Assembly (NCBI GenBank): GCA_030762895.1
Contig: CM061062.1
Location: 236,331,379-236,395,378, forward strand
Reading direction: 5' to 3'
DNA length: 64,000 nucleotides
From: Sophora flavescens
Taxonomy: Eukaryota > Streptophyta > Magnoliopsida > Fabales > Fabaceae
Positions 10,683 to 20,673 of the stretch are shown in pieces (within the stretch, counting starts at the first letter, position 1; each line of letters starts with the position of its first letter). The translations under genes and the position numbers were made by a program. The notes under the pieces are model-generated. The model was not told where the DNA came from, made no database searches, and worked only from the letters and a program-made list of their open reading frames with translations.

Positions 10683-11205
10683 AGTATAAATAGTATGGCC
10701 AGTGTGTCTAAGAAGTAATTTTTATATGTTTTCGCTAATTATGACTTTTATTTTAAGTTTATGCCCGTGAGGGCTCCTACTGAGAGGATACCATCAACAA
10801 TGTTTTGGTAATTTAATAAATAAACATGTGTGTATTTATATATTACAACGTTGGTGTGTTTAATTTGCAGAAGTTATATGATTATTATATAAGTTTTAAT
10901 TTTTACGTTTTTTCCAGTTAAGCGAGTGATTAAGGAATAAATTAATAAGGTTTTAAGCTAACAAAACACCGGGGCACAACGGGGTGTCTCAGCGAGGAGT
11001 GGTCGCTGGTGCAAGAAGGCAAGGACAAGGAGCGGCTCCTGGCAGGCTGTTAGGCGGAGAGACACGTGAATGAACCGATTACACATCGGAACGAGAAGGA
11101 TCTTGAGACTGTGTAGGTATAGGACTATATAGTTGAGGATGACTTAAATGAATTGATTGATACTACCTATACAAACAATATGCATCTTCTTTTCGGTCCA
11201 CAATT

Positions 11206-11265
11206 AAGCGTGCTTGACTTGGAGCAATCCTGGGATGGGTGACCTCCTGGGAAACTTCCCAGGAA
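11206..11265 (+). other. 5S-rRNA-like segment in the Cassandra 5' LTR
   Basis: The segment carries the internal-promoter half of plant 5S rRNA: TTAAGCGTGCTTGACTTGG, then GGATGGGTGACCTCCTGGGA. The 5' half of a true 5S gene is absent. It is a Cassandra LTR component that could recruit Pol III, not a functional 5S gene. Confidence 0.75.
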
Positions 11266-11354
11266 GCATATGAGTGAGGACAAAGTACGCTGAAAAGACC
11301 CATGTTGGTTTGTGGGGACAGTCGTCAATCCATAAAGCAGCCTGGGATGTTACA

Positions 11355-11370
11355 AATTGTATCAGAGCGG
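11355..11370 (+). other. Cassandra primer binding site
   Basis: TTGTATCAGAGCGG differs by one base from the usual TTGGTATCAGAGC match to the 3' end of initiator tRNA-Met. It lies immediately after the 5' LTR end. Confidence 0.75.
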
Positions 11371-11425
11371 CGTCTCTCCCAGTACGGTGTGGTCTAGGGA
11401 CGAACCAAGCGGAAGCTGGTGGGTA

Positions 11426-11829
11426 TGTGACACCCGGGTCTGACGAGGGCAGGGAGTGGTCGCCGGTACAAGAAGGCACGAACAAGGAGCGGCTCCTAGC
11501 AGGCTTCTTGGCGGAGGGACACTTGAATGAACTGATTACACACCGGAACAAGAAGGATCCCGAGGCTGTGTAGGTATGGGACTATACAGTTGAGGATGAC
11601 TTATATGAATTAATTGGTACTACCTATACAAACAAGATGCATCTTCTTTTCGGTAACCCATCACTTTAGAACTCCACAGTTATGTGTGCTTAACTTGGAG
11701 CAATTTTGGGATAGGTGACCTCCTGGATGTTTTCCCAGGAAGGGTGTGGTGAGGACAAAGCATGCTGAAAAGACCCGTGTTGATTTGTGGGGACAATCGT
11801 CAATCCATAAAGCAGCCTGGAATGTTACA
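11426..11829 (+). repeat. Cassandra 3' LTR
   Basis: 404 bases, TGTGACACCC to TGTTACA. It contains a more complete 5S-like stretch (about 11657-11727, including AGAACTCCACAGTTATG and GGTGACCTCCTGG). It matches the reassembled 5' LTR closely, and that LTR is interrupted only by the solo LTR. Confidence 0.88.
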
Positions 11830-12783
11830 TTTTAAATTGCTCATGACCAGTTTACCTGCGTGGGTCCCGATCTAGACATGACTCCATTTAGCCTTTTAAA
11901 ATAATTAAGTTTGTGATGGCCGCCTGGTAGAATTGGATGAGGAAGAGGTCGTAGAGAATAAAGGTCAGGGGGATGCCCCTGCAAACTGATGTTTCTTGTA
12001 GTTTGATAACTCCAAATGCCTGAGTTTTTTTTTGGTGTTTTCTAGGTATAGATCGGATGCTTACATTTTTTTTTCTTCAATTTGTGTCGTGTTGGCATTG
12101 GATGATTTGGGCCTTTTGAACCTTTTTGGTTTGATATTGGTATCACCGAATGTCGGTTTTGCTATTTCAACTTCTGTTTATTTTGATTGTGTTCCTACTT
12201 TGTGAAGGTTTTTCCATGAAGCATATCCCTTTGAGGCCATTATTAATATGACTTGTATTTTGATAGAGGTACACCCCAGTCTCATTTTGATTTTCTTAGG
12301 AGAAATCCATTCCGACTTCGTCTTTACTTTTTTCCAGAAGGAGCTTTGGCCCAACTTTTTCCCCCTTTTTAATAAGGTTTTTGCCGGAGGAGTTTTGGGC
12401 TCAACTTTATTTTCAAAAGGAGCTTTGTCTTGATTTCTCATTGCAGCAGAATCAGATTCTATTTTAAGTCAAGTAGTTGGAATATGTTCGCATGAAGGAG
12501 CTGGAGCTCTACCTTAAGAGGGAGCTGGAGCTCGACCTTTAGAGGGAGTCAGAGCTCGACCTTAAGAAGGAGCTGGAGCTCAAACTTTAGAGGGAGCGAG
12601 AGCTCGAGCTCCACCTTATAACTTGAAAAAATATGATAGAGAGAAAAATTCATAAATTTCAATAATTTCATTGATTACTTCTAGGAATGAGCCTCATTAA
12701 AAATTTCCGACGAAAAACCCTCCTTAGGAAAAAAAAATGCCAGTTAGGAAAAAGATTACTCAATCGCTCTTCATGAAGTACAA
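11830..12783. other. 3' non-coding end of the Tat element and tail of the antisense ORF
   Basis: 11835-11987 continues the coiled-coil ORF, with stops, and ends in an acidic peptide. 11990-12480 has only low-complexity frames on either strand. The tandem repeat at 12490-12620 follows, then about 160 bases of nothing recognisable before the Tat integrase stop. Confidence 0.45.
12490..12620. repeat. Minisatellite of ~24-30 bp units (GGGAGCTGGAGCTCGACC)
   Basis: Five imperfect units rich in the self-complementary word GAGCTC, 3' of the Tat integrase. Tandem repeats downstream of pol are common in Tat-lineage elements; the Ogre element in this window has its own at 17531-18035. Confidence 0.75.
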
Positions 12784-14650
12784 CTAAGTGTAATAGAACT
12801 TTAGATTGGAGGCATTCCAGGTTCTCGGAAGTGCTTTCCCTAGAATGGTCTCAATCTCAGAAGCTCCTTTATTGAGTTCATCCAAAATTCTGAAAGGTCC
12901 TTCCCAGATCTATTCTAACTTCCCTTCTGCATCACTCTTGTGAAAAGCTCAAGTTTTGACTTTTGTATTGTATTTTCTATCTACGATCCGTTTGGCTACG
13001 ACATTCTTGATCTTCACCAATTCTCTAAACTCCTCGACTGTGTCAAGCTTGACTTTTAGATACTCTTCGTTGTTGTCTTTGTTGAACATGACTCTTCGTA
13101 ATGAGGGCTCCCTGACCTCTGCTAGGATCATCGCGTCTGCTCTATACGTCAATCTGAATGGGATTCCATTAATAGATGACTGGTGAGTGACATGGTATGC
13201 CTACAATATGCTTGGTAGTTCCTCCACCCATTGGCTTCTCCCAATTTCTTTCTTAGCCCATTGATAATAACTTTGTTCGTGGTCACTGCTTGACCATCTG
13301 TCTAAAGGTGGTCGATCGAGCAGAATCATTGTTTAATTTCGAGATCATTGCAGAAACGCTGAATAGATTGGTTGACGAACTGAGTGCCATTGTTGGTTGT
13401 GATGGAATAGGGAATCCTGTGCCGACATATGATTCTCTTCCGGATAAAGTTTTTGACCTGGCCGACGACTATATAAGGAAAGGGATATGCTTCGATCCAT
13501 TTCGAGAAATAATCAATTACCACAATTAGGAATTTTACTTTTCCCTTTTCGAGAGGGAATGGGCCGAGAATGTCCATTCCCTATATCGAGAAAGGCCAAG
13601 AGGGAGAAATATTGTGCAATATCTCGAGCGGAGTATAGGGTACACGGTCAAACTGTTCACACTTTTCACACCTTTTGATATTTCTGGTAACCGGCCTGTA
13701 AGGTCGACAAGAAGTACTCGGCACGAAGGATTTTAGTGGCTAGAGGTTGGGGAGTGTCATGCATACCGCATATTCCTTTGTGTATTTCGGCCAACACGTA
13801 CACCACTTGTCGGTCCAAGCATTTAAGCAGGGGAGCTAAGAGGCCTCTTCTGTAACGCTGTCACCCAACTATGGTGTGTTGTGAGGCTTGGTTCTTGACA
13901 CTTTGATCTAGCTCTTTGCCTTTAGGAAAATTATCCTCTGTATGGAATTTGTATATATATCAGGTCCTTCCAACTTTGGTCTTCTGTTTTCGAAATCACG
14001 ACTTCTTGTGGTTCTATGTTGGGCTGATGAAGTGTTTCTTGAATAAATGTGTAGATATATCTTGGCATCTTGGTGCTTACCGAATTGGACAAAATGTTAT
14101 CCCTGATATTTTCTTCTCGCCGGATATGCTCGACAACTAACTCTGTAAAATCGAACCCCAAATTATTGACCTTTGCCAGATATTTTGTGAGCTGTTGATC
14201 TTTGGCTTGGTATTCTTTGGATACTTGTGATGTAATGAGCTATGAGTTACTGAAGGCTTTCGGTTTCCTCACCCCAAGTTCGAGGGCAAGCTTCATCCCC
14301 GCTATCATTGCTTCATATTCGGCTTGATTGTTACCGAAAAGTCGAGTATGATCGACTGTTCTAACTAGATGTCTTCAAGCCCTTCAAATATAATACCGAC
14401 ACTGCTTCCTTTAGTATCATGGAGCCATCCACATATAGCTTCCAAGTTCTCTCTTCTGAACTATTTTATCCGTGGATAGCTCAACAACGAAGTCTTACAG
14501 GCATTGCGCCTTGATCAGCCCTCGAGGTTTTTATTGGAGTCCGAATTCCGAAAGCTCCACCAACCAGGCAATCATCCGTCCGGACATCTCACGATTTCTA
14601 AGGGTCTGTGTGATTGGGTGATCTATTCGGGCTACTACCTGATGGCTCTG
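12784..14650 (-). pseudogene. Tat-lineage Ty3/gypsy pol: integrase and RNase H part
   Basis: Minus-strand frames, broken by stops and shifts, give the following. A Tat integrase C-terminus ends at 12784-12786 (the PRTWNA-type block lies just before the stop). An integrase core at 13326-13577 shows MDILGPFP (first catalytic Asp), a WIEAYPF block and ITTNNGTQFVN (second Asp site changed to Asn). RNase H follows at about 13931-14650 (WKDLIYIQ, then MSGRMIAWLVELSEFG-like sequence). The coding sequence stops abruptly at 14650 in the middle of RNase H and continues at 36765, beyond the Ogre insertion. It is the oldest element in this part of the window and cannot be functional. Confidence 0.8.
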
Positions 14651-17530
14651 GGTCGCGACCGTCCCGTCCGGAAGCTGTGAAAAAAGGGAGATAAAAAGAC
14701 AGAGGATTCGCCACTAAAATTTTTATTGGGAAAATCTTAGGAAACCCAATTATTTTAAGGTAAACTGGTCTAAAAAAAAGAGAGAGACGAGTCAGGGAGT
14801 CGGTTACGAGTAGGGAAGGTGTTAGCACCCCACATCGCCCGTTTAAAAAATGGTACCTCGAGTTAATTGTGCAAAAACATTTTAATAACCTTTTAAATAT
14901 TTATTTTACCCCAAAAAGTATTTACAAGAAAGAATTATTTTTAATTTTTAATTTTTAATATTTTTTAATTTTTATCAATTTTTATATTTTTAAATTTATT
15001 GTTTATAAAAACTAAATGAGGTTGAACATGTCACATGAGTCCACAAGGTAACCTCAAATCTAAGGGACTGGATATGGCACCGAGTCCATAGAGCAACCCT
15101 AAAAATAGAAAAGTTTAATTATTTGGATTAATTATTTTAACATAAAAAAAGACACAAAAAAGGAAAAATTTAATTTTGGCTTGACAAGATTATTTATCTT
15201 GCTCCTACGTATTCCCGGGTGCGAAGGGAAACTCAAAGCCACGTAGTTCTTTTGAAAATGTTTGATTGGTTGGTTGATTTTAATTTTTGATAAAGGTTTG
15301 ATTTTTTATTTTTTTGTTAAAGAAAGAGATTTTATTTTAAAAATAAATTCACTTTTGCTTATAGTCCAAGATAGCAGTGCTATACGATAAACCCTTACAA
15401 TTCATACGACACTTGAGGATGGAAAATCATACATCAACGTGTAGATTTTTGCGTGAATTAAAAAAAGATTTTATTTTATAAAGTTGAATCAAAGGAGTAA
15501 ATTGAAAACATTTATTATTTTATACAAAAGGGAATTCACTCTTGCAAAGGGTTAAAGATAGCGGAGCTATACGATGAACCCTTACAATTCATACAATACT
15601 TGAGGATGAAAAAAAAAATCATAAATCAACATTGTAGATTGTTGCGTGAACTCACAAGATTTTTTTTAAAAATAATTTCTTTTAAAAAAGATTTCATTTG
15701 GGAAGAATTTTCATTATGAACAAAGAGTCAAGAAAATTTTAAAAGAGGATTTATTATTTTACTCCTTTTTGTTTTAACAAAACTTTAAATTTTTATATTA
15801 ATTAATTTTTTTTTACTAAAGCATTTTTCTATAAGGGAGAGAATCTGACCCAAATCTGAAAAGGCCCATATCAGTAAAAAAAATTGGGAATACATTTGTT
15901 TTTGTTGGAACCTTATGTATTGGCCCAAACTTTTTTAAAAAAACAACTCAAAAGGAAAAACAAAAAAACAAAAAAAGGGAGACCTAGTAGTTAGCCCATA
16001 GCTTACATTTCATTCTGATGGGTCTAACTACATCCCTGGCCCAATCACAAAATTTGAAGACAAAATTTCAGGCCTACCAGATAGAGCCAAAAACATTTTA
16101 GAAACAAATTACTCTTCTTGTTTTCTGTTTGGCCCAAATTCTAAGAATAAAAAAAAAAAACAACATGGATGGAAAACAAACAAATGGGCCACATGCTACG
16201 AACCCAAACCCAACCAACTATCAAAACCTAATGATCTGGCAACATAATTCAAACAAACACAAAAAGGAAGCACAAAAGAATAAAAAGGAAAATAGAGGGG
16301 AAGCAACATAGCTTCTCCAACGTTACCAACAAGTTGAGGGAGAGAAGCAAGGGTGGCTAAACAGAGGGCCAGACAGTGCGCGGCGGCTGGATCTGAACAC
16401 AACACAGTGGCAACGGTGCGTGACAGGGTGTTGGAGCTGAGAGGAGTGCGATCTGTAGATCTGGTTCAAGCTTGTGGCGGCAAGACGAACGATGTTCAAC
16501 GAGCGTGGTGGTGTTGGTCGTACGGTGGTTGAGCGGCGCGGTGGAGCTTGGTCTGGCAGAACGATGACAGTGCTGTGGAGTACTGGCCAAAATGGAGTAC
16601 GACCGAGGCGGTGCGTGCAGCGATAACGGCGGACTTGGTGGAGGTGGTGCGGGTTCCGAGTTCTAACTAGATCCGGAGCGGTGGTTGCCGGATTTGCAGA
16701 GGCGGAGGTCGGTGCGGCGGTGGTGAAGAAGACGTGAACAACGTCTGGGCAAGAGAGGGAAGAAGATGATGAAGTTAGGGAGAAGAAGATGGGTTCTGTA
16801 AGTAGAAAAAGAAAAATGAAAAATATATAGAAGAAGGAGTGCTTGTGGCTAAGTGGAACAAGAAGATTGTGGTCTCTGGTGATTTTTCTTTTTACATAGT
16901 TTTTCTTCTCTCTGTTCTTGCTCTCTTTCTTTCAGTATTTTTTTTTTTAACAATTTTTGTGTTTTTTTTAAAGCAGAAACAGAGAATGGAGAAGAAAATA
17001 AAGAAGAATCCTAAGTGTGTTTTCTGTGTGTTTTTTCGTTTGCTCCCCCTACCCTTTGGTGACTGTTCAATGCAATATATAACACAAGAAAGAAGAAGAC
17101 GACAAATCTTCTTGTTAGGCCAGCTGGTGTGGGTACAAGTAGTGGGGAGCAAATAAGCTTTTGCTCCACCACCTTGCTTGGCCGGTGCAAGGGTAGGGAG
17201 TGCTGTACCATTATCCCTCCGTTTTCTTTAAAAAAGAAGATGACAAAGAGGGGTACAAGCATGGGAGCAGATCATGATTCAATTTTTTTTTTACTTTTTA
17301 TTATTTTTTATCAGAATAAAAAAACAATTTTAGTTGGGCTTGGATAATAGGCCCCAAAGATAACTTGGAACTAAAACGAAAATGGGCTCCATTTGATGAT
17401 GTAATGGGCAAAGGATAAAAATATTTTTTTTGCAAAGTGTTTTTTTTTCTTTTATTTTTATTTATCATTTTTGCCTATTATTTTCTTGAAAACGTTAATT
17501 AAAACATCCAGACAAAATTACGGGGTATGG
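14651..17530 (-). repeat. Ogre 3' LTR
   Basis: Collinear with 33873-36764. By eye there are roughly 14 differences in the first 210 bases, so about 6-7% divergence in that stretch. The last 10 or so bases at the right (U3 start) do not match the other LTR, so the terminus is altered or misassigned by a few bases. A GC-rich block (16360-16750) with repeated GGTGG and GCGG words stands out from AT-rich surroundings. Short frames in it (for example 16129-16590) are not conserved as proteins between the two LTRs and are not called. Confidence 0.88.
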
Positions 17531-18035
17531 TACCCGCTGAAGCTTGACAAAAGATAGAAAACTTGCAGGGTCGATTATCCGCTGAAGCTTGAAATTAAAA
17601 GGTTAAAAGCTTACGGAGTCGGTTATCCGCTGAAGCTTGAAAAGGAAAGGTAAAAGCTTACAGAGTCGGTTGTCCGCTGAAGCTTGAAAGCAAAAGGATT
17701 AAAAGCTTGCGGAGTCGGTTATCCACTGAAGCTTGACAGAAAAAAAAAAGCACACGGAGTCGGTTATCCGCTGAAGCTTTAAAGGAAAGGTAAAAAGCTT
17801 AAGGAGTCGGTTGTCCGCTGAAGCTTGAAAGCAAAAGGATTAAAAGCTTGCGGAGTCGGTTATCCGCTGAAGCTTGAAAGCAAAAGGATTAAAAGCTTGC
17901 GGAGTCGGTTATCCACTGAAGTTTGACAAAAGGTAAAAAGCTTGTGGAGTCGGTTATCCACTGAAGCTTGACAAGAGGTAAAAAGCTTGTGGAGTCGGTT
18001 ATCCACTGAAGCTTGACGAAAGGTAAAAAACTACG
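17531..18035 (-). repeat. Ogre 3' minisatellite, ~11 units of 45-49 bp
   Basis: Units carry GGAGTCGGTTATCCGCTGAAG (one base trimmed in some) and AAAAGCTT, starting near 17534, 17579, 17627, 17674, 17722, 17768, 17816, 17865, 17914, 17959 and 18004. Units differ mainly in a variable A-rich segment. It lies between integrase and the 3' LTR, where Ogre elements characteristically have tandem repeats that can seed satellite DNA (established for legume Ogres). Confidence 0.88.
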
Positions 18036-18975
18036 ATGTCTGTGCAATTTACTGGGTTTTGTGCTCACAAAAGATAAACCGTTGCAATGCATGATGCCAG
18101 AGATGTCCTATATGCTTGATGAAAACCTCAAATGATTTCAATGCAACACAAGGAAAGCCTGTAATATATTACTATTTTTATTTTTTCATCTTTTAGGTGG
18201 TTTTTATTATCACCCTTGACCCCTTGAAGTATTGATCACAGACAAGCCCCGAGATGAACTAAAAGTCCTGTCTTCGTGGAGAAAAAAGGCTAAGCACTTT
18301 TGAAAGGGCACGCTTCCTTTGCAATGATCGTCCCCGTGCTTCTTGTCAGTAGACCACGGTGTCCTTTGTCGGGAGATCATCTTGTTCTTTACGAACTTTT
18401 GAGACTTTCAAAGAAATTCTAAATGGTTTTGAAGACACCAATACATGTTTAACATTTCAGTATATACTTATCATGTTGAATGCACGAACACATTTGACAA
18501 AAGTTAAAGCAGAGGGATAAGGGTAAAAAGAATTGGGAGTCAATGTCATTATATTTGGACCGAGAAGGAATACAAAACAAATATTACAATGGAGTATGGA
18601 ATTGCAAAAAGGGTTGTGGAGTGGAATCACATCTCTTCAAGCGACACCTCTTTCCATGACTAGTGTTAGTATCTCTCATACCATATCGACTGCTTACTAA
18701 TCAACATCTGAGAATGCTATTTGCCCCGGTCTTTATGCATCTAACCCACTAATTGCCCTAGTTTGTCGGCTTGACGACATTTCCATTATTTATTTTTTTG
18801 AATCCTAACTTTTTCCTAGACCGCCTTTTCAGGTTTTCAGTCTAGCGGGTTGCTCTAACTTTTGCCTTGACTGTCTTTTCAGATTTTCAGCCTAGCGAGC
18901 TTTTCTTCTTTTCATTTTTTCACTTTTTTTATTCTTCTTCTTGGGAAATGCGTTCAAGCATAATACTTTTTGACT
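18036..18975 (-). other. Ogre 3' untranslated region
   Basis: No ORF. Two related blocks around TTTTCAGRTTTTCAG.CTAGCG occur at about 18824-18850 and 18868-18902. The integrase stop codon lies at its right edge. Confidence 0.6.
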
Positions 18976-20673
18976 TCATCTAAGTTTACAGGGAGTGGAA
19001 GATCCTCCCCATCCATCTTGGTGAGGATTAAAGCTCCCCCCCGAGAAGGCCTTTTTCACAACGTAAGGTCCTTCGTAGTTTGGAGTCCACTTCCCACGGT
19101 GATCCTTTTGGATTGGTAGAATCTTTTTAAGCACCAGGTCACCCTCCCGAAACTGTCGCGGGCATAATTTCTTCTCATAAGCTCTCATCAACCTTCTCTG
19201 GTACAATTGACCGTGACACAATGCCCCTAATCTCTTCTCTTCAATGAGGTTCAATTGGTCTAGTCGATCCTGGACCCAATCAACTTCTTCCAATTCTGCT
19301 TCTCTCAATACTCTTAATGAGGGGATCTCTACTTCAATCGGGAGCACTGCCTCCATCCCATACACCAAAGAAAACGTTGTTGCCACTGTCGAGGTACGAA
19401 TAGAGGTACGGTAGCCGTGCAAAGCAAAAGGTAACATCTCGTGCCAATCCTTGTACGTCACCACCATCTTTTGGACAATTTTCTTGATATTTTTATTAGC
19501 GGCCTCAACTGCTCCGTTCATCTTTGGGCGATACGGGGAGGAATTGTGATGCTTTATCTTGAAGTTTTCGCACATATCTTTCATCATCTTGTTGTTCAAG
19601 TTAGTCACATTATCAGTGATAATCTCACTTGGCAACCCATAACGACAAATTAATTCTCTTTTTAAAAATTTGATCACGACATTCCTGGTCACATTGGCAT
19701 GTGATGCAGCCTCAACCCACTTTGTGAAATAATCAATGGCAACAAGAATGAAGCGATGCCTATTCGAGGCTTTTGGTTCGATTGGACCGTCATCCATTCC
19801 CCACATTGAGAATGGCCAGAGTGCCGTCATGACATTCAAGGGAGTTGGCGGCGCATGAACCCTATCCGCATATATTTGACACTTATGGCACCTCTTCGCA
19901 TAATTAAAACAATCCGCCTCCATTGTCAACCAGTATTGGCCAGCCCTCAAGATTTTCCTGGCCATTGCATGACTGCTCGCGTGTATTCCAAAAGGTCCTT
20001 CATGTACCTCCTCAATTATCCGTTTAGCTTCATTTACGTCAATGCACCTCAACAGCACCATGTCATGGTTTCTTTTGTAAAGAATACCTCCATCTAAATA
20101 GAAACCCATTGCAAGTCTTCTTAGAGTTCTTTTGTCATTTTCTGAAGTGCCCGGAGGGTATTCCCTTCTTTGGATGAAGCATTTGATGTCATGGTACCAC
20201 GGTTTTTGATCAGACTCTTCCTCTATCACTTGACAATATGCAGGATGATCACGATTTTCCATTTTGATGAGTGGTAAGTTCCTCTCGTCACTTACTTTGA
20301 ACATTGAGGGCAAGGTAGACAGCGCGTCAGCTAATTGGTTATCTTCTCGGGGAATATGATGAAATGTGACTTCATCAAACTGCTCATTAAAACCTTTGAT
20401 GTAATCGTGGTATGGGATTAACTTGGCATCTCGGGTTTCCCATTCCCCTCTTAGCTGGTGGATGACTAATGCAGAGTCCCCATATACCTCCAGTATCCTT
20501 GCCTTTGATTCTATCGCTGCCAGGATCCCGAGCGAACAAGCTTCATATTCGGCTATATTATTTGTACAATCAAAGCAAAGCCTTGCAGTGACAGGGAAAT
20601 AATCATTTTCCGGTGAGATTAGTATCGCCCAAATTCCATGTCCCAATGCATTAGAAGCTCTGTCAAATAACAA
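18976..20673 (-). CDS. Ogre archaeal-type RNase H and integrase
   Basis: 565 aa without stops. Residues 1-125 are the additional archaeal-type RNase H of Tat/Ogre elements: Asp4 in FDRAS (usually FDGAS), Glu42 in NNIAEYEA, Asp66 in YGDSA and Asp116 in NQLADALS. Integrase follows: zinc finger with H224 and H231 and C262/C265 (CHKC), then the core with D294 (WGMDDGPIEP, where relatives have one more residue), D354 (ITDNVTN, Gly to Val) and E390 (GAVEAANK). A conserved C-terminal block (PNYEGPYVV) closes it. A TAA just upstream (about 20686) separates it from the rest of pol, so the given start is only the first usable codon of the open frame. It would cut and join the element's cDNA into chromosomes in the nucleus; the altered core residues make activity unlikely. 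Confidence 0.85.
   Translation of the reverse strand: MLFDRASNALGHGIWAILISPENDYFPVTARLCFDCTNNIAEYEACSLGILAAIESKARILEVYGDSALVIHQLRGEWETRDAKLIPYHDYIKGFNEQFDEVTFHHIPREDNQLADALSTLPSMFKVSDERNLPLIKMENRDHPAYCQVIEEESDQKPWYHDIKCFIQRREYPPGTSENDKRTLRRLAMGFYLDGGILYKRNHDMVLLRCIDVNEAKRIIEEVHEGPFGIHASSHAMARKILRAGQYWLTMEADCFNYAKRCHKCQIYADRVHAPPTPLNVMTALWPFSMWGMDDGPIEPKASNRHRFILVAIDYFTKWVEAASHANVTRNVVIKFLKRELICRYGLPSEIITDNVTNLNNKMMKDMCENFKIKHHNSSPYRPKMNGAVEAANKNIKKIVQKMVVTYKDWHEMLPFALHGYRTSIRTSTVATTFSLVYGMEAVLPIEVEIPSLRVLREAELEEVDWVQDRLDQLNLIEEKRLGALCHGQLYQRRLMRAYEKKLCPRQFREGDLVLKKILPIQKDHRGKWTPNYEGPYVVKKAFSGGSFNPHQDGWGGSSTPCKLR

Larger units (their letters stand above)
7467..10991 (+). mobile_element. Solo LTR (TGTAACACC type), copy 1, nested in Cassandra
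   Basis: It runs from TGTAACAACC to GGGGTGTCTCA, collinear with the copy at 20830-24770 over its whole length. Since both copies lack any internal coding region, each is best read as a solo LTR of about 3.5-3.9 kb. Flanks are GCGGG (7462-7466) and GCGAG (10992-10996), a target duplication with one mismatch. Removing the insert makes the Cassandra LTR continuous. TGTAACACCCC-type ends are common in plant chromovirus LTRs, so the parent may be a Tekay-like element (inference; no coding region to test). Confidence 0.75.
7439..11829 (+). mobile_element. Cassandra-type TRIM retrotransposon, interrupted by a solo LTR
   Basis: The 5' LTR is 7439-7466 plus 10992-11354, the internal region 11355-11425, and the 3' LTR 11426-11829. 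The LTRs start TGTGACACCC and end TGTTACA. Both contain a 5S-rRNA-like segment, the hallmark of Cassandra. An initiator-Met-type primer site (TTGTATCAGAGCGG) begins just after the 5' LTR, and a purine-rich tract (GGAAGCTGGTGGGTA) precedes the 3' LTR. There is no coding capacity. The five bases TTTTA occur on both sides (7434-7438 and 11830-11834), an exact target-site duplication. A 3.5-kb solo LTR has inserted 28 bases into the 5' LTR. Confidence 0.9.

Noticed and set aside
11206..11265. Possible 5S rRNA gene
   Set aside because: Only the 3' internal-promoter half of 5S rRNA is present, inside a Cassandra LTR and repeated in all four Cassandra LTRs.
17531..18035. CRISPR-like array (regular repeats of 45-49 bp)
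   Set aside because: Units are contiguous and the variable part is only A-rich drift, not unique spacers. It is a minisatellite at the Ogre 3' end in a plant genome.
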